A stretch of 64,000 nt of DNA from Desulfobulbus propionicus (GTDB lineage Bacteria; Desulfobacterota; Desulfobulbia; Desulfobulbales; Desulfobulbaceae). Below the pieces are notes generated by a model. It was not told the origin of the DNA, made no database searches, and was given only the letters and a program-made list of their open reading frames with translations. Position numbers and translations under genes: made by a program. This document shows, in pieces, positions 36,043 to 43,982 of this stretch (within the stretch, counting starts at the first letter, position 1; each line of letters opens with the position of its first letter). Location of the stretch: NCBI GenBank assembly GCA_002748735.1, contig PDTC01000010.1, positions 62,001-126,000 of the forward strand, given 5' to 3'.

Positions 36043-36914
36043 GGGCGCTCTCCGCCCGGGGCATCCATGGTATCTGCCACCTCACGGGTAAGTCGGACAT
36101 AGGCTTCCGGTTCCAGGACACCGGCCCTTGCCGACGGGTTAATTGCCGCCCTTGTCATGGCGGCAGCGAGATCAGCAGAGGACAACAGGCCAGTGCTGCC
36201 AAGGGAGTTTTTGAGTGTTTTTCTTCGCTGGCCAAAGGCAGCGTTGACAAGTTTTTTAAACAGCACAGTATCCAGATCACCATACAGGCGGTGGCGCTGT
36301 TCCCGGGAAAAAAAATCCAGACGAACCACCACAGAGTCCACCTTAGGCCGTGGATGGAATTCGGCAGCCCCCACCTTCATGAGAAGGGTAAGGCGTGCAC
36401 AGATGGCCAGCAGCACTGTTGGCACGCCATACTGTTTGGTGTTCACCCGGGCAAGTAATCGTTCACCAACCTCTTTTTGCAACATGAGGACAGCGTAGTC
36501 CATGCAGTCACAGTACTTGATGAGGCGAAAAAGAAAAGGTGAAGAGATGGAGTAGGGCAGGTTGGCAATGAGCTTGAGTGGTCCACCGGTGTCGTCGGCC
36601 AAGGCAGTGAGATCGGTTTTCAGCACGTCTTCGTGGCGCAGCTCAACATGACCTGGCAGGTCCTGATGCTCCCGGTGCATCCGGATAATACCGGCATCGG
36701 CTTCAAACCCGATAACCCTGGAACAGGTATCTGCAAGCGGCAGGGTAAGGGCACCAAGCCCGACACCGACCTCAACGACAGTGTCGCTCTCCTGCACACC
36801 GGCGAGGTCAACAATCCGCTCAGCAGTATGCCGGTGAACCAGAAAATTCTGCCCTAATCTTTTTGTAGGGGCAAGCCCCTGCTTTTGTAAAAGTGTGCGC
36901 GTGTTGTGGTACAT
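36039..36914 (-). CDS. rsmA: 16S rRNA dimethyladenosine transferase (KsgA)
   Basis: Dimethylates two adjacent adenines near the 3' end of 16S rRNA (A1518/A1519 in E. coli numbering) late in 30S assembly. The 291 residues show KRLGQNFLVH at the N-terminus, the SAM motif VVEVGVGLGALTLPL, and the catalytic NLPYSISSPF. The gene lies five bases after tsaD and overlaps the DUF2062 gene. Two other ribosome or tRNA quality genes (tsaD, era) are nearby. Confidence 0.95.
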   Translation of the reverse strand: MYHNTRTLLQKQGLAPTKRLGQNFLVHRHTAERIVDLAGVQESDTVVEVGVGLGALTLPLADTCSRVIGFEADAGIIRMHREHQDLPGHVELRHEDVLKTDLTALADDTGGPLKLIANLPYSISSPFLFRLIKYCDCMDYAVLMLQKEVGERLLARVNTKQYGVPTVLLAICARLTLLMKVGAAEFHPRPKVDSVVVRLDFFSREQRHRLYGDLDTVLFKKLVNAAFGQRRKTLKNSLGSTGLLSSADLAAAMTRAAINPSARAGVLEPEAYVRLTREVADTMDAPGGERP

Positions 36915-36919
36915 TGGTA

Positions 36920-37924
36920 TCAGATAAGGGGTGACCGGGGATAGGCATCAGCGTCAGGGTCGAGAACGTTGCCCTGGAGGAACCGGTGATATCCGGCCAT
37001 GCCGATCATGGCGGCGTTGTCTGTGCAGTACGCCGGCCTGGGGACAAAAAGACGTAATCCCCGGCGACTACAGTGGTCGGCCAGCTCTTCGCGCAAACGC
37101 ATGTTAGAGGCAACCCCGCCGCCAAGCACAACGTGACGGTGCTGAAGAGCCTCGGCAGCGGTGATGGTTTTGGTCACCAGCACATCGACAACTGCCTCCT
37201 GGAAGGCGGCACAGATATCTTCCTCAGGGACTGCCAGGTCCTGTTGCCGGTAGTTGTTAACGCAGTTGGCCACCGCTGTTTTCAGACCACTGAAACTGAA
37301 GTCCAGGCTTTCCTTGCCCATCCATGCCCGGGGAAATTGACAGGCTTGAGGATCTCCCCGTGAGGCCAGGGCACTTACCGGTGGACCTCCGGGATAGCCG
37401 AGATTCAGGAGCTTTGCCACCTTATCAAAGGCCTCTCCAGCAGCGTCGTCACGGGTACGGCCAAGCCGCCTGAAGTCAGTGGGGCTAAGCACTTCGAACA
37501 GACTGGTGTTCCCCCCTGAAACGATAAGGGCAGTGTAGGGAAAATCAGGGTGTTCATCTTCGAGAAAACAGCTGAGTAGATGACCGGCCATGTGGTCAAC
37601 ACCGACACAGGGGATGCCTCGGACCAGGGACAGTGTTTTTGCAAAAGTCAAGCCAACCAACAGAGACCCTACCAGCCCCGGTCCCTGGGTAACCGCGATC
37701 AAGGCAATTTTTTTGAGGGAAACCCGGGCTCGAACAAGGGCCTCCTCGACCACCGGACAGATCATCTCCACATGTCGACGGCCCGCGAGTTCCGGGACAA
37801 TACCGCCAAAACGCGCATGGATCTCATCCTGGCTGCTGATAACGCTCGACAACACCAGCTGATCAGCTTTGAGTACCGCAGCTGCGGTGTCATCACAGGA
37901 GCTTTCTATGGCCAGGGTGTACAT
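36920..37924 (-). CDS. tsaD: tRNA N6-threonylcarbamoyladenosine transferase TsaD
   Basis: The catalytic subunit that adds threonylcarbamoyl to A37 of ANN-decoding tRNAs, working with TsaB/TsaE and TsaC. The 334 residues have an ASKHA ATPase fold. Visible are LAIESSCDDTAAAV, the metal-binding HxxxH as VDHMAGHLL, the SGGNTSLF block and the C-terminal CTDNAAMIG. It is the first gene of a minus-strand operon with rsmA, DUF2062 and the alcohol dehydrogenase, divergent from moaA. No tsaB or tsaE lies in the window. Confidence 0.96.
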   Translation of the reverse strand: MYTLAIESSCDDTAAAVLKADQLVLSSVISSQDEIHARFGGIVPELAGRRHVEMICPVVEEALVRARVSLKKIALIAVTQGPGLVGSLLVGLTFAKTLSLVRGIPCVGVDHMAGHLLSCFLEDEHPDFPYTALIVSGGNTSLFEVLSPTDFRRLGRTRDDAAGEAFDKVAKLLNLGYPGGPPVSALASRGDPQACQFPRAWMGKESLDFSFSGLKTAVANCVNNYRQQDLAVPEEDICAAFQEAVVDVLVTKTITAAEALQHRHVVLGGGVASNMRLREELADHCSRRGLRLFVPRPAYCTDNAAMIGMAGYHRFLQGNVLDPDADAYPRSPLI

Positions 37925-38045
37925 GGATCAGCTTGCATTCGTTCGTGTTCAGTGGTATTTATTGAAGTTCTGCTTTTTTCACTGTCAGCAGGAGCAGTGC
38001 TGCCTACAGGCCTAAGAGGTTCACATTACCTTAAAAAGATACTTC

Positions 38046-39089
38046 ATGAGTGAAAAAATATCCAGGTTACAGTCAACACAAAACAGTCTCGTTGATCTCT
38101 TTGAACGATCCATCAGCTACCTGAGATTATCGATTACAGATCGTTGTAACCTCACCTGTCTCTACTGCGTACCCGAGGAGTCCGATGACGGCCCCTGCAA
38201 GCTTAGCCATGGTGAACTGCTCTCCTTCGAGGAGCTATTGCGGGTCGTTCATGTGGCTGTGGACATGGGCATTAGCAAGGTCCGCCTCACCGGTGGAGAA
38301 CCTCTCATCCGCCGCAATGTTCTCAGCTTTATCGGCGAATTAGGCCGCATTAAAGGACTCAATGATATCCGCCTAACCACCAATGGCGTTCTCCTGGATC
38401 GCTATGCACAAGCACTGGTGGACGGCGGTGTTACCAAGGTGAATATCAGCCTCGATACACTGCGGCGCCAGCGTTTCGAGAAGATAACCGGCTATGACCT
38501 CTTTGATCAGGTCTGGCGGGGCATTGAGCGATCATTGCATGCCGGTTTTGCCCTGGTTAAGCTTAACGTCGTGGTTATGCGCGGAATTAATGATGATGAA
38601 GTTCTTCACTTTGCCGAATTATCACGAAAAAGACCACTGCAGGTCAGGTTTATAGAATTTATGCCTATTGGTGACTTCAGTCGCTGGAATAAAGAGATAT
38701 ATGTGTCCACCGATGAACTTCTTGAGCGGTTGTCACGCCATGGTGAGCTTGTTCCTGCCCCCAGAGGAAAGGCAGACGGGCCGGCCAGGATATATCGGTT
38801 TGGGCAAAACCCTACTGGAAATCTCGGGTTCATCAGTCCGTTGAGTCATAAATTCTGTGATCGTTGCAACCGTCTGCGACTCACCAGCGAGGGCAGACTT
38901 CGTTCCTGTCTGTTACATGACGCTGAAGTTGATTTGCGAAAAGTGCTCCGTAGCGGTGGTGGTACTTCCGAAATTCGGGAGGCGCTGCTCACTGCCATCC
39001 GTAACAAACCGCAGGAGCATGGCCTCATGAAACTTCAAGAGATAGATGGTGGCTCATGCCATGGGCGTATGTCTCGTATCGGTGGCTAG
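38046..39089 (+). CDS. moaA: GTP 3',8-cyclase MoaA (molybdenum cofactor synthesis)
   Basis: A radical SAM enzyme that starts molybdopterin synthesis by rearranging GTP. The 347 residues have an N-terminal cluster motif SITDRCNLTCLYC, TGGEPLIRRN, and a C-terminal second cluster FCDRCNRLRLTSEGRLRSCL. The tail ends in RIGG; the terminal GG is required for activity in MoaA. It stands alone: the other moa/moe genes are not in the window. Molybdenum cofactor is used by formate dehydrogenases and similar enzymes in anaerobes. Confidence 0.96.
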   Translation: MSEKISRLQSTQNSLVDLFERSISYLRLSITDRCNLTCLYCVPEESDDGPCKLSHGELLSFEELLRVVHVAVDMGISKVRLTGGEPLIRRNVLSFIGELGRIKGLNDIRLTTNGVLLDRYAQALVDGGVTKVNISLDTLRRQRFEKITGYDLFDQVWRGIERSLHAGFALVKLNVVVMRGINDDEVLHFAELSRKRPLQVRFIEFMPIGDFSRWNKEIYVSTDELLERLSRHGELVPAPRGKADGPARIYRFGQNPTGNLGFISPLSHKFCDRCNRLRLTSEGRLRSCLLHDAEVDLRKVLRSGGGTSEIREALLTAIRNKPQEHGLMKLQEIDGGSCHGRMSRIGG

Positions 39090-39208
39090 CAGGTTTTATC
39101 TGCACAGAACAGTCGGAGTTAGCAATGGTTGTTCGACCGAGGCAGGTATAGATAGGTACACGACCCGTAACTATAGGTAACTTTCCGAAAAATCCTTATG
39201 AACAGCTC

Positions 39209-39237
39209 TTGATTTGTTGGGAGAAAAACCCTATATC
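39209..39237 (+). promoter_or_regulatory. predicted promoter of the small zinc-ribbon gene
   Basis: TTGATT (39209-39214) and TATATC (39232-39237) are 17 bases apart. The start would be near 39244, giving a leader of about 80 bases to the ATG at 39325. Confidence 0.4.
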
Positions 39238-39324
39238 CAAGAAAAAGGACTGTCTTTTCGTTCTGCTAGCGGCACGATTGGTTTGAACAATGTTTGTGGT
39301 TGAAAAATTCAACGGAGGATATCA

Positions 39325-39504
39325 ATGATCGCCATCTGCGAAGAGTGCTCGAAAAAATACAATGTCGATGAGACTAAGATTAAGAGCAACCGCGCAAGAT
39401 TTGCCTGTTTTGAGTGCGGGCATATGATCATTGTGGTTAAACCGGAGCTCATTACGGCAATACCTGACTCGAAAAACGGTGTTGCGGCGGACACCGGAGA
39501 GTAG
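39325..39504 (+). CDS. small MJ0042-type zinc-ribbon protein
   Basis: A 59-residue protein with a clear ribosome-binding site (GGAGG seven bases before ATG). It holds two Cys pairs in the pattern of the MJ0042 zinc finger: IAICEECSKKYNVDETKI and FACFECGHMIIVV. In Desulfobacterota this module usually forms the N-terminus of larger proteins, but here the frame stops 20 residues after it. A terminator follows at 39510-39538, so it looks like a complete monocistronic gene. Role unknown; a regulator or adaptor is plausible. Confidence 0.7.
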   Translation: MIAICEECSKKYNVDETKIKSNRARFACFECGHMIIVVKPELITAIPDSKNGVAADTGE

Positions 39505-39509
39505 TTGCC

Positions 39510-39538
39510 AGGACAAGGGGTACTGCAGTCCTTTTTTT
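39510..39538 (+). terminator. terminator of the small zinc-ribbon gene
   Basis: A 5-bp stem AGGAC/GTCCT (39510-39514 with 39528-39532) leads straight into a seven-T run. It begins six bases after the stop. Confidence 0.5.
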
Positions 39539-39787
39539 GCCTGTCATATCGTCAATGTGGTACCGTGGTAAGCAAGGTCATCACATGCTATTCTGATCCG
39601 CAATGCTTTCATGGACAGGGATAGTTTGTTCGAAACACACCGTTGAAAAAGGAAAAATGCGGTATTCCTAAGAACTCGTTACCATTCTCACCTAAGGTAT
39701 GGTAGGATAGCGTCCATGTGACCGTCCGTTATTGAAGCCCAGGTATTTAGAGCAGGTAACTGCTTTTGATTTTTCTTTGATCTGTAC

Positions 39788-40792
39788 ATGCTAATCCCAA
39801 AAGAGAAACCCTACTTAGAGGGATTGAACAGTTATTATCTGCATCTCGACAAGTTCGTGGAACACCTGCAAGGAGAGATGGGATCTGGTTGCCTCTACTT
39901 AAAAGGAGTTACCAAGGAACTGCTCGTCTACTTTGACGAGGTGGAAATTGTTCGAACCATTGTTCAGGAGCATCGCCACCAGTGTGAAACTCATCCCTCT
40001 CTTGCGCCCCTCCAAGAAGCACTGAAGACAGACAACTTTACTGTCAAGGTTTTTTATCTTGGTGCCAATGCCATTTTTTTCTGGGGACAGCTGCCGCAAT
40101 TCCAGCGGGCCAAGGCATCGTTGAACTCTGAAGAAATTCCACTGCCTGATCTTATTTTTCGTCTGAAACAAAAAAAGTTCTCCGGATTTATTGATGTCAC
40201 CTTGCTCAAGAAGAAAGAAAGCTGCCTGGTGTTTTTTCATGAAGGTCGCAGGGTAGGGGGGTCCTACTCTTGGGGTAAGGGAGGGCTCAGTACCTCTGAC
40301 GAGGATTACAACTGGTTGTTATCAAAATTACAGGTTGATGAGGGTGTTTTCTCTTTTGGCTCTTTTCTTGAAAATTTACAACAAAGAAAAAACAGCAAAA
40401 AAACGGTAAAAAAGATTAACACTGTTAAAGCAACACCTTCAGAGCCAAAAAAAAGCCTGCAACCCGCACTTGAGGAGTTTCTCTATCTGTACTCACAATC
40501 CATGCAGGAGGGGGCCTTAAAGGCTGACCCGATTATTTTGTTGAGGGAACGATTTCTTGAGCGTGTTGATGAGTACCCGTTTCTTGACCCCTTTATGGCG
40601 ACCTTCGAATATACCAATGGTGTTTTCCACTTCAGTGACAATGTTCCAGAGGACGATATTGCCAGGGCAATTGTTATCTGTGTGTGGGATGTGGTCTGGG
40701 CCAACCGTGCGGAACGGATTTTTCAGAAGGTTATCAAAAATATGTCGAACAAAGAAGCTTTTGATGAAAGGGGGATCCCGTTTATCGGGTAA
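39788..40792 (+). CDS. hypothetical protein, possible DUF4388/PATAN-like module
   Basis: A 334-residue soluble protein that I cannot assign to a family. Residues 115-195 contain LIFRLKQKKFSGFIDVTLL then SCLVFFHEGRRVGG, which resembles the beta-strand pattern of DUF4388-type modules (a small-protein effector-linker domain seen beside GTPase and signalling proteins). A Lys/Ser-rich linker (residues 200-220) separates it from a C-terminal helical domain. There is no signal peptide or membrane helix and no good ribosome-binding site. It is monocistronic, after a 283-bp gap with only weak promoter-like sequence (TTACCA/TAGGAT near 39679-39708). Confidence 0.6.
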   Translation: MLIPKEKPYLEGLNSYYLHLDKFVEHLQGEMGSGCLYLKGVTKELLVYFDEVEIVRTIVQEHRHQCETHPSLAPLQEALKTDNFTVKVFYLGANAIFFWGQLPQFQRAKASLNSEEIPLPDLIFRLKQKKFSGFIDVTLLKKKESCLVFFHEGRRVGGSYSWGKGGLSTSDEDYNWLLSKLQVDEGVFSFGSFLENLQQRKNSKKTVKKINTVKATPSEPKKSLQPALEEFLYLYSQSMQEGALKADPIILLRERFLERVDEYPFLDPFMATFEYTNGVFHFSDNVPEDDIARAIVICVWDVVWANRAERIFQKVIKNMSNKEAFDERGIPFIG

Positions 40793-40885
40793 TGAGGACA
40801 TCGTCCGTGCCAAGAGATTACCCGGGCAAGCAGCAGCCTAAGTAGCGCGTTCCATTTGTCACTCAGTTTTCTTGCTGATTAGCCA

Positions 40886-41956
40886 TCACTTCGTCACACA
40901 CAAAGCTTGCCGCGGTTTTTTGCTCCTGGCGGCAAGCTGACCGCAGGCAGCACTGATATCGGCACCTCGGCTCTGGCGGATGAAAACAGTGTGCCCCTTG
41001 TCTCGTAAAATCTTTTGAAATGTCAATACGCGTGCACGGTCAGGGCTTTTAAAAGCCTCTTTGTCTGTGGCATTGACCGACAACAGGTTGATCTTGCAGG
41101 GCAGCCCGTGCAAGAGTTTTGCCAGGGCCAGTGCATCACCGTCGTTATCGTTGATCCCGTCGAACAGGGTGTATTCTATCATGATCCGCTGGCGTTTCTT
41201 GCGCGGAAAATCATGGCAGGCCTGGAGAAGAGCTTCAAGTGGATATCGGCGATTCACCGGCATGAGTTGACTTCTGACCTCATCGTTGGTGGCATGCAGG
41301 CTTACGGCGAGGTTGACCTGGGTTTTACGGCCCAGTTCAAGCATCTGCGGAATGAGCCCGCAGGTGGAAACGGTGATGCGCCGTGCAGAAAAGTCCAGGC
41401 CTCTCTGCTCGGTGAGGAGAGAGATGGCACTCAGTAAGGGCGTTATGTTGGCCAGGGGTTCTCCCATCCCCATGAAGACCAGATTGGTCAGGGGCGGCAG
41501 CCCCTGGGCTATGAGCCAGTCCCGTACCGCACAGACCTGATTGATAATCTCGGCAGTGCACAGATTACGGGTAAACCCCATGGAGCCGGTACAGCAAAAA
41601 GAGCATCCCATGGCGCAGCCAACCTGGGTGGAGAGGCAGAGTGTGCTGCGGTCCTCTTCTGGAATGAGGACCGACTCGATCAGCTCTGCGTCATCAAGAC
41701 GGAAGGCAAATTTAGCCGAGCCATCTCTTGACCGCTCAACCTGGAAGGATTCAAACCTGCTGATACAGGCATATTTTTGCAGGACTTCACGAAAGACCTT
41801 GGCAAGATCGGTCATCTCATCAAAGCCGATTTTGCCGGGCCGGTATATCCACGCCAACAGTTGCCGTGCCCTGAAATCAGGCTGCCCCAGGGAGCGAACA
41901 AAATCAACCAGCTGATCCTGGGTCAGGTTTTTCAGGTCTCTCTTGGGCTGATTCAT
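40886..41956 (-). CDS. rlmN: dual-specificity 23S rRNA A2503/tRNA A37 methyltransferase RlmN
   Basis: A radical SAM enzyme that adds a C2 methyl group to A2503 of 23S rRNA and A37 of some tRNAs. About 356 residues. The cluster motif is CAMGCSFCC, preceded by STQVG. MGMGEPLAN and the C-terminal catalytic-Cys region ISAACGQLA are present. ATG 41956 gives the usual length; the frame stays open upstream through a hairpin, and a start there was rejected. The gene follows serC by 145 bases. Confidence 0.95.
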   Translation of the reverse strand: MNQPKRDLKNLTQDQLVDFVRSLGQPDFRARQLLAWIYRPGKIGFDEMTDLAKVFREVLQKYACISRFESFQVERSRDGSAKFAFRLDDAELIESVLIPEEDRSTLCLSTQVGCAMGCSFCCTGSMGFTRNLCTAEIINQVCAVRDWLIAQGLPPLTNLVFMGMGEPLANITPLLSAISLLTEQRGLDFSARRITVSTCGLIPQMLELGRKTQVNLAVSLHATNDEVRSQLMPVNRRYPLEALLQACHDFPRKKRQRIMIEYTLFDGINDNDGDALALAKLLHGLPCKINLLSVNATDKEAFKSPDRARVLTFQKILRDKGHTVFIRQSRGADISAACGQLAARSKKPRQALCVTK

Positions 41957-41980
41957 GGACAGTATCTGGCAGGGGGAGCA

Positions 41981-42006
41981 GAGCAGGACCTCAGGCAACC
42001 CTGCTC
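41981..42006 (-). terminator. hairpin between serC and rlmN
   Basis: GAGCAGG (41981-41987) and CCTGCTC (42000-42006) form a 7-bp stem with a 12-base loop in the serC-rlmN gap. No T run follows on the minus strand, so it may attenuate or just separate the two genes. Confidence 0.3.
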
Positions 42007-42101
42007 CACTCCGGAAGAATTCACGTATAAGAGGTACGAGGGGGCCTGCCCTCACCTGAAAGGGTGTGATGCGGCAAAACTGTTTCCTGGTATTTCAGTT
42101 T

Positions 42102-43184
42102 TCAGCTATTGCTGGCGGCAAAGGTAGCCATGAACTCCACCAGTTTTTCCACACCTTCAACCGGAAAGGCATTGTAGATTGATGCCCGGCAGCCGCCAAT
42201 GGACCTGTGCCCCTTAAGGCCATCCAGGCCCTGAGCCGCGGCCTCGGCAATAAAGGCAGCCTCAAGTTCCGGGGAGGGAAGATTGAAGCTGACGTTCATC
42301 AGTGAACGGGAATCAACTCTGGCGTGGCCCCGGTAAAAGTCTGTTGCATCAATGGCATCGTACAGAATTTTTGCCTTTTTCGCATTCACCTGAGCAATGG
42401 CCTCAACCCCTCCCTGTTCTTTGAGCCAGCGCATGGTTCGCCCAATCACATAGATGCCGAAGCAGGGAGGCGTGTTGAACATGGAGTCCTTGTCAGCGTG
42501 CGTCTTGTATTTAAGCATGGTGGGGACAGTGGCAGCAGCACGTTCCAGCAGGTCATTGCGGATGATCACCACGCAGACACCGGCTGGTCCCATGTTTTTC
42601 TGGGCACCGGCAAAGATAATGCCAAAGCGGTTGACGTCAACAGGCCTGCTGAAAATATCTGAGGACATGTCCGACACAAGCATAGTATCGGTGGCTGGCA
42701 TGGTCCTGAACTGGGTACCGTAGATGGTGTTGTTGGAGACAAAATAGAGGTATTCGCTGTCTGCATCAACGACATAGTCATGCTCTGCAGGAACATGATT
42801 GAACGCATCGGCTTCACAGTCATAGGCTACCTGCACGTCACCAAAGAGCTTCGCCTCTTTGATCGCCTTTTTTGACCAGGCACCGGTGTTTAGGTAGGTG
42901 GCCTTTTTCCCTGGCCCCAGTAAATTCATGGGAATCATAAAAAACTGGCTGGAAGCACCACCCTGCAAAAAGAGCACAGAGTATGTATCAGGGACATGGA
43001 GCAGCTCCCTGATGAGATGCTGGGCTTCTTCAGCAACGGCCATGAACTCTTTGCTGCGATGACTGAGCTCGATGAGCCCGATCCCCTTGTTGTTGAAGTT
43101 CACCACATCTCTGCCTGCTTCTTGCAGGACAGGGTAGGGGAGGGTGGCTGGTCCGGGACTGAAGTTATAGATACGTTCAGGCAT
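42102..43184 (-). CDS. serC: phosphoserine aminotransferase
   Basis: Makes 3-phosphoserine from 3-phosphohydroxypyruvate and glutamate in serine synthesis, and can serve pyridoxine synthesis. The 360 residues open with the SerC signature IYNFSPGPATLP and include LFLQGGASSQF, the PLP segment VSDMSSDIFSRP, and the Schiff-base Lys in FAGAQKNMGPAG. ATG 43184 has GAGGA nine bases upstream and overlaps the trmL stop by 8 bp. Confidence 0.96.
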   Translation of the reverse strand: MPERIYNFSPGPATLPYPVLQEAGRDVVNFNNKGIGLIELSHRSKEFMAVAEEAQHLIRELLHVPDTYSVLFLQGGASSQFFMIPMNLLGPGKKATYLNTGAWSKKAIKEAKLFGDVQVAYDCEADAFNHVPAEHDYVVDADSEYLYFVSNNTIYGTQFRTMPATDTMLVSDMSSDIFSRPVDVNRFGIIFAGAQKNMGPAGVCVVIIRNDLLERAAATVPTMLKYKTHADKDSMFNTPPCFGIYVIGRTMRWLKEQGGVEAIAQVNAKKAKILYDAIDATDFYRGHARVDSRSLMNVSFNLPSPELEAAFIAEAAAQGLDGLKGHRSIGGCRASIYNAFPVEGVEKLVEFMATFAASNS

Positions 43185-43686
43185 GACGGTATTCCTCTTT
43201 TTGACAGGTATGGTTTTGCCGAAGGGCTTCGTAAAGAACAATCCCCACGGTCATGGCGAGATTGAGACTGCGGATGTTCGGGTTTGTCATGGGGAGGGTA
43301 TAACAGCGGTCTGCATACAGCGCAAGAAGTTCTTCGGGAAGCCCTTTGGTTTCCCGGCCGAACACGAGGTGATCCCCCGGAGAAAAGCGAGCCTGTGTGT
43401 AGGGACGCTCGGTTTTAGTGGTAAAGAGATAGAGGCTGTTTTCCGATTGAGCTTCCAGGTACTGCTCAAGAGTGTTCCAGTGACGAATAGTCACCTGCGG
43501 CCAATAATCAAGCCCGGCACGTTTCAGGTGTCGGTCATCCACACTGAAGCCCAGCGGATGTACAAGGTTGAGGATGGAATCGGTTGCCCCGCATAGACGA
43601 GCTATGGAACCGGTATTTGGTGGAATTTCAGGCTCGACAAGCGTGACATTAAAGGGGAGGGTGGATGGTTTACGGCGTGTTGACAC
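43177..43686 (-). CDS. trmL: tRNA (cytidine/uridine-34 2'-O)-methyltransferase TrmL
   Basis: A SPOUT-fold methyltransferase that 2'-O-methylates the wobble base of leucine tRNAs. The 169 residues match the short TrmL type with no RNA-binding extension. Visible motifs are PPNTGSIARLCGAT, LVFGRETKGLPEE and IRSLNLAMTVGIVLYEA, which build the trefoil knot. The gene overlaps serC by 8 bp. Confidence 0.94.
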   Translation of the reverse strand: MSTRRKPSTLPFNVTLVEPEIPPNTGSIARLCGATDSILNLVHPLGFSVDDRHLKRAGLDYWPQVTIRHWNTLEQYLEAQSENSLYLFTTKTERPYTQARFSPGDHLVFGRETKGLPEELLALYADRCYTLPMTNPNIRSLNLAMTVGIVLYEALRQNHTCQKEEYRHA

Positions 43687-43738
43687 TGCAGGTCTCCGGT
43701 AATCACTCGGATTCAGGTTGCAAAATTACGGTTTCGCT

Positions 43739-43951
43739 TTACATTGAGAGGTTGCTGTGTCCCTGTGAACCTTGCTTTTCTACAGCGACACTGTCAGTTA
43801 AGGGATCTTGCAGAAACCAGTTTTTTAAGAGACAAGACACCATAGGCAACAGGTGCAGAGCTGGATGCTGTGCACCTCGTATACCGCAACCGTCCAGACT
43901 ATTCTTGGGTATGTCTTGTATCTCTGCAACCAACCTCTCCTTGATCCTCAT
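43739..43951 (-). CDS. possible small hypothetical gene before trmL
   Basis: A 70-residue frame in the 296-bp gap between trmL and cimA. It has a good ribosome-binding site (GAGGTG five bases before ATG) and an N-terminus, MRIKERLVAEIQDIPKNSL, that looks like the start of an antitoxin-type helical protein. The rest has no recognisable fold and could be a decayed or frameshifted remnant. No toxin gene is adjacent. Low confidence. Confidence 0.25.
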   Translation of the reverse strand: MRIKERLVAEIQDIPKNSLDGCGIRGAQHPALHLLPMVSCLLKNWFLQDPLTDSVAVEKQGSQGHSNLSM

Positions 43952-43982
43952 GACTCACCTCTAGTCTTTTAACCGGAAACTC

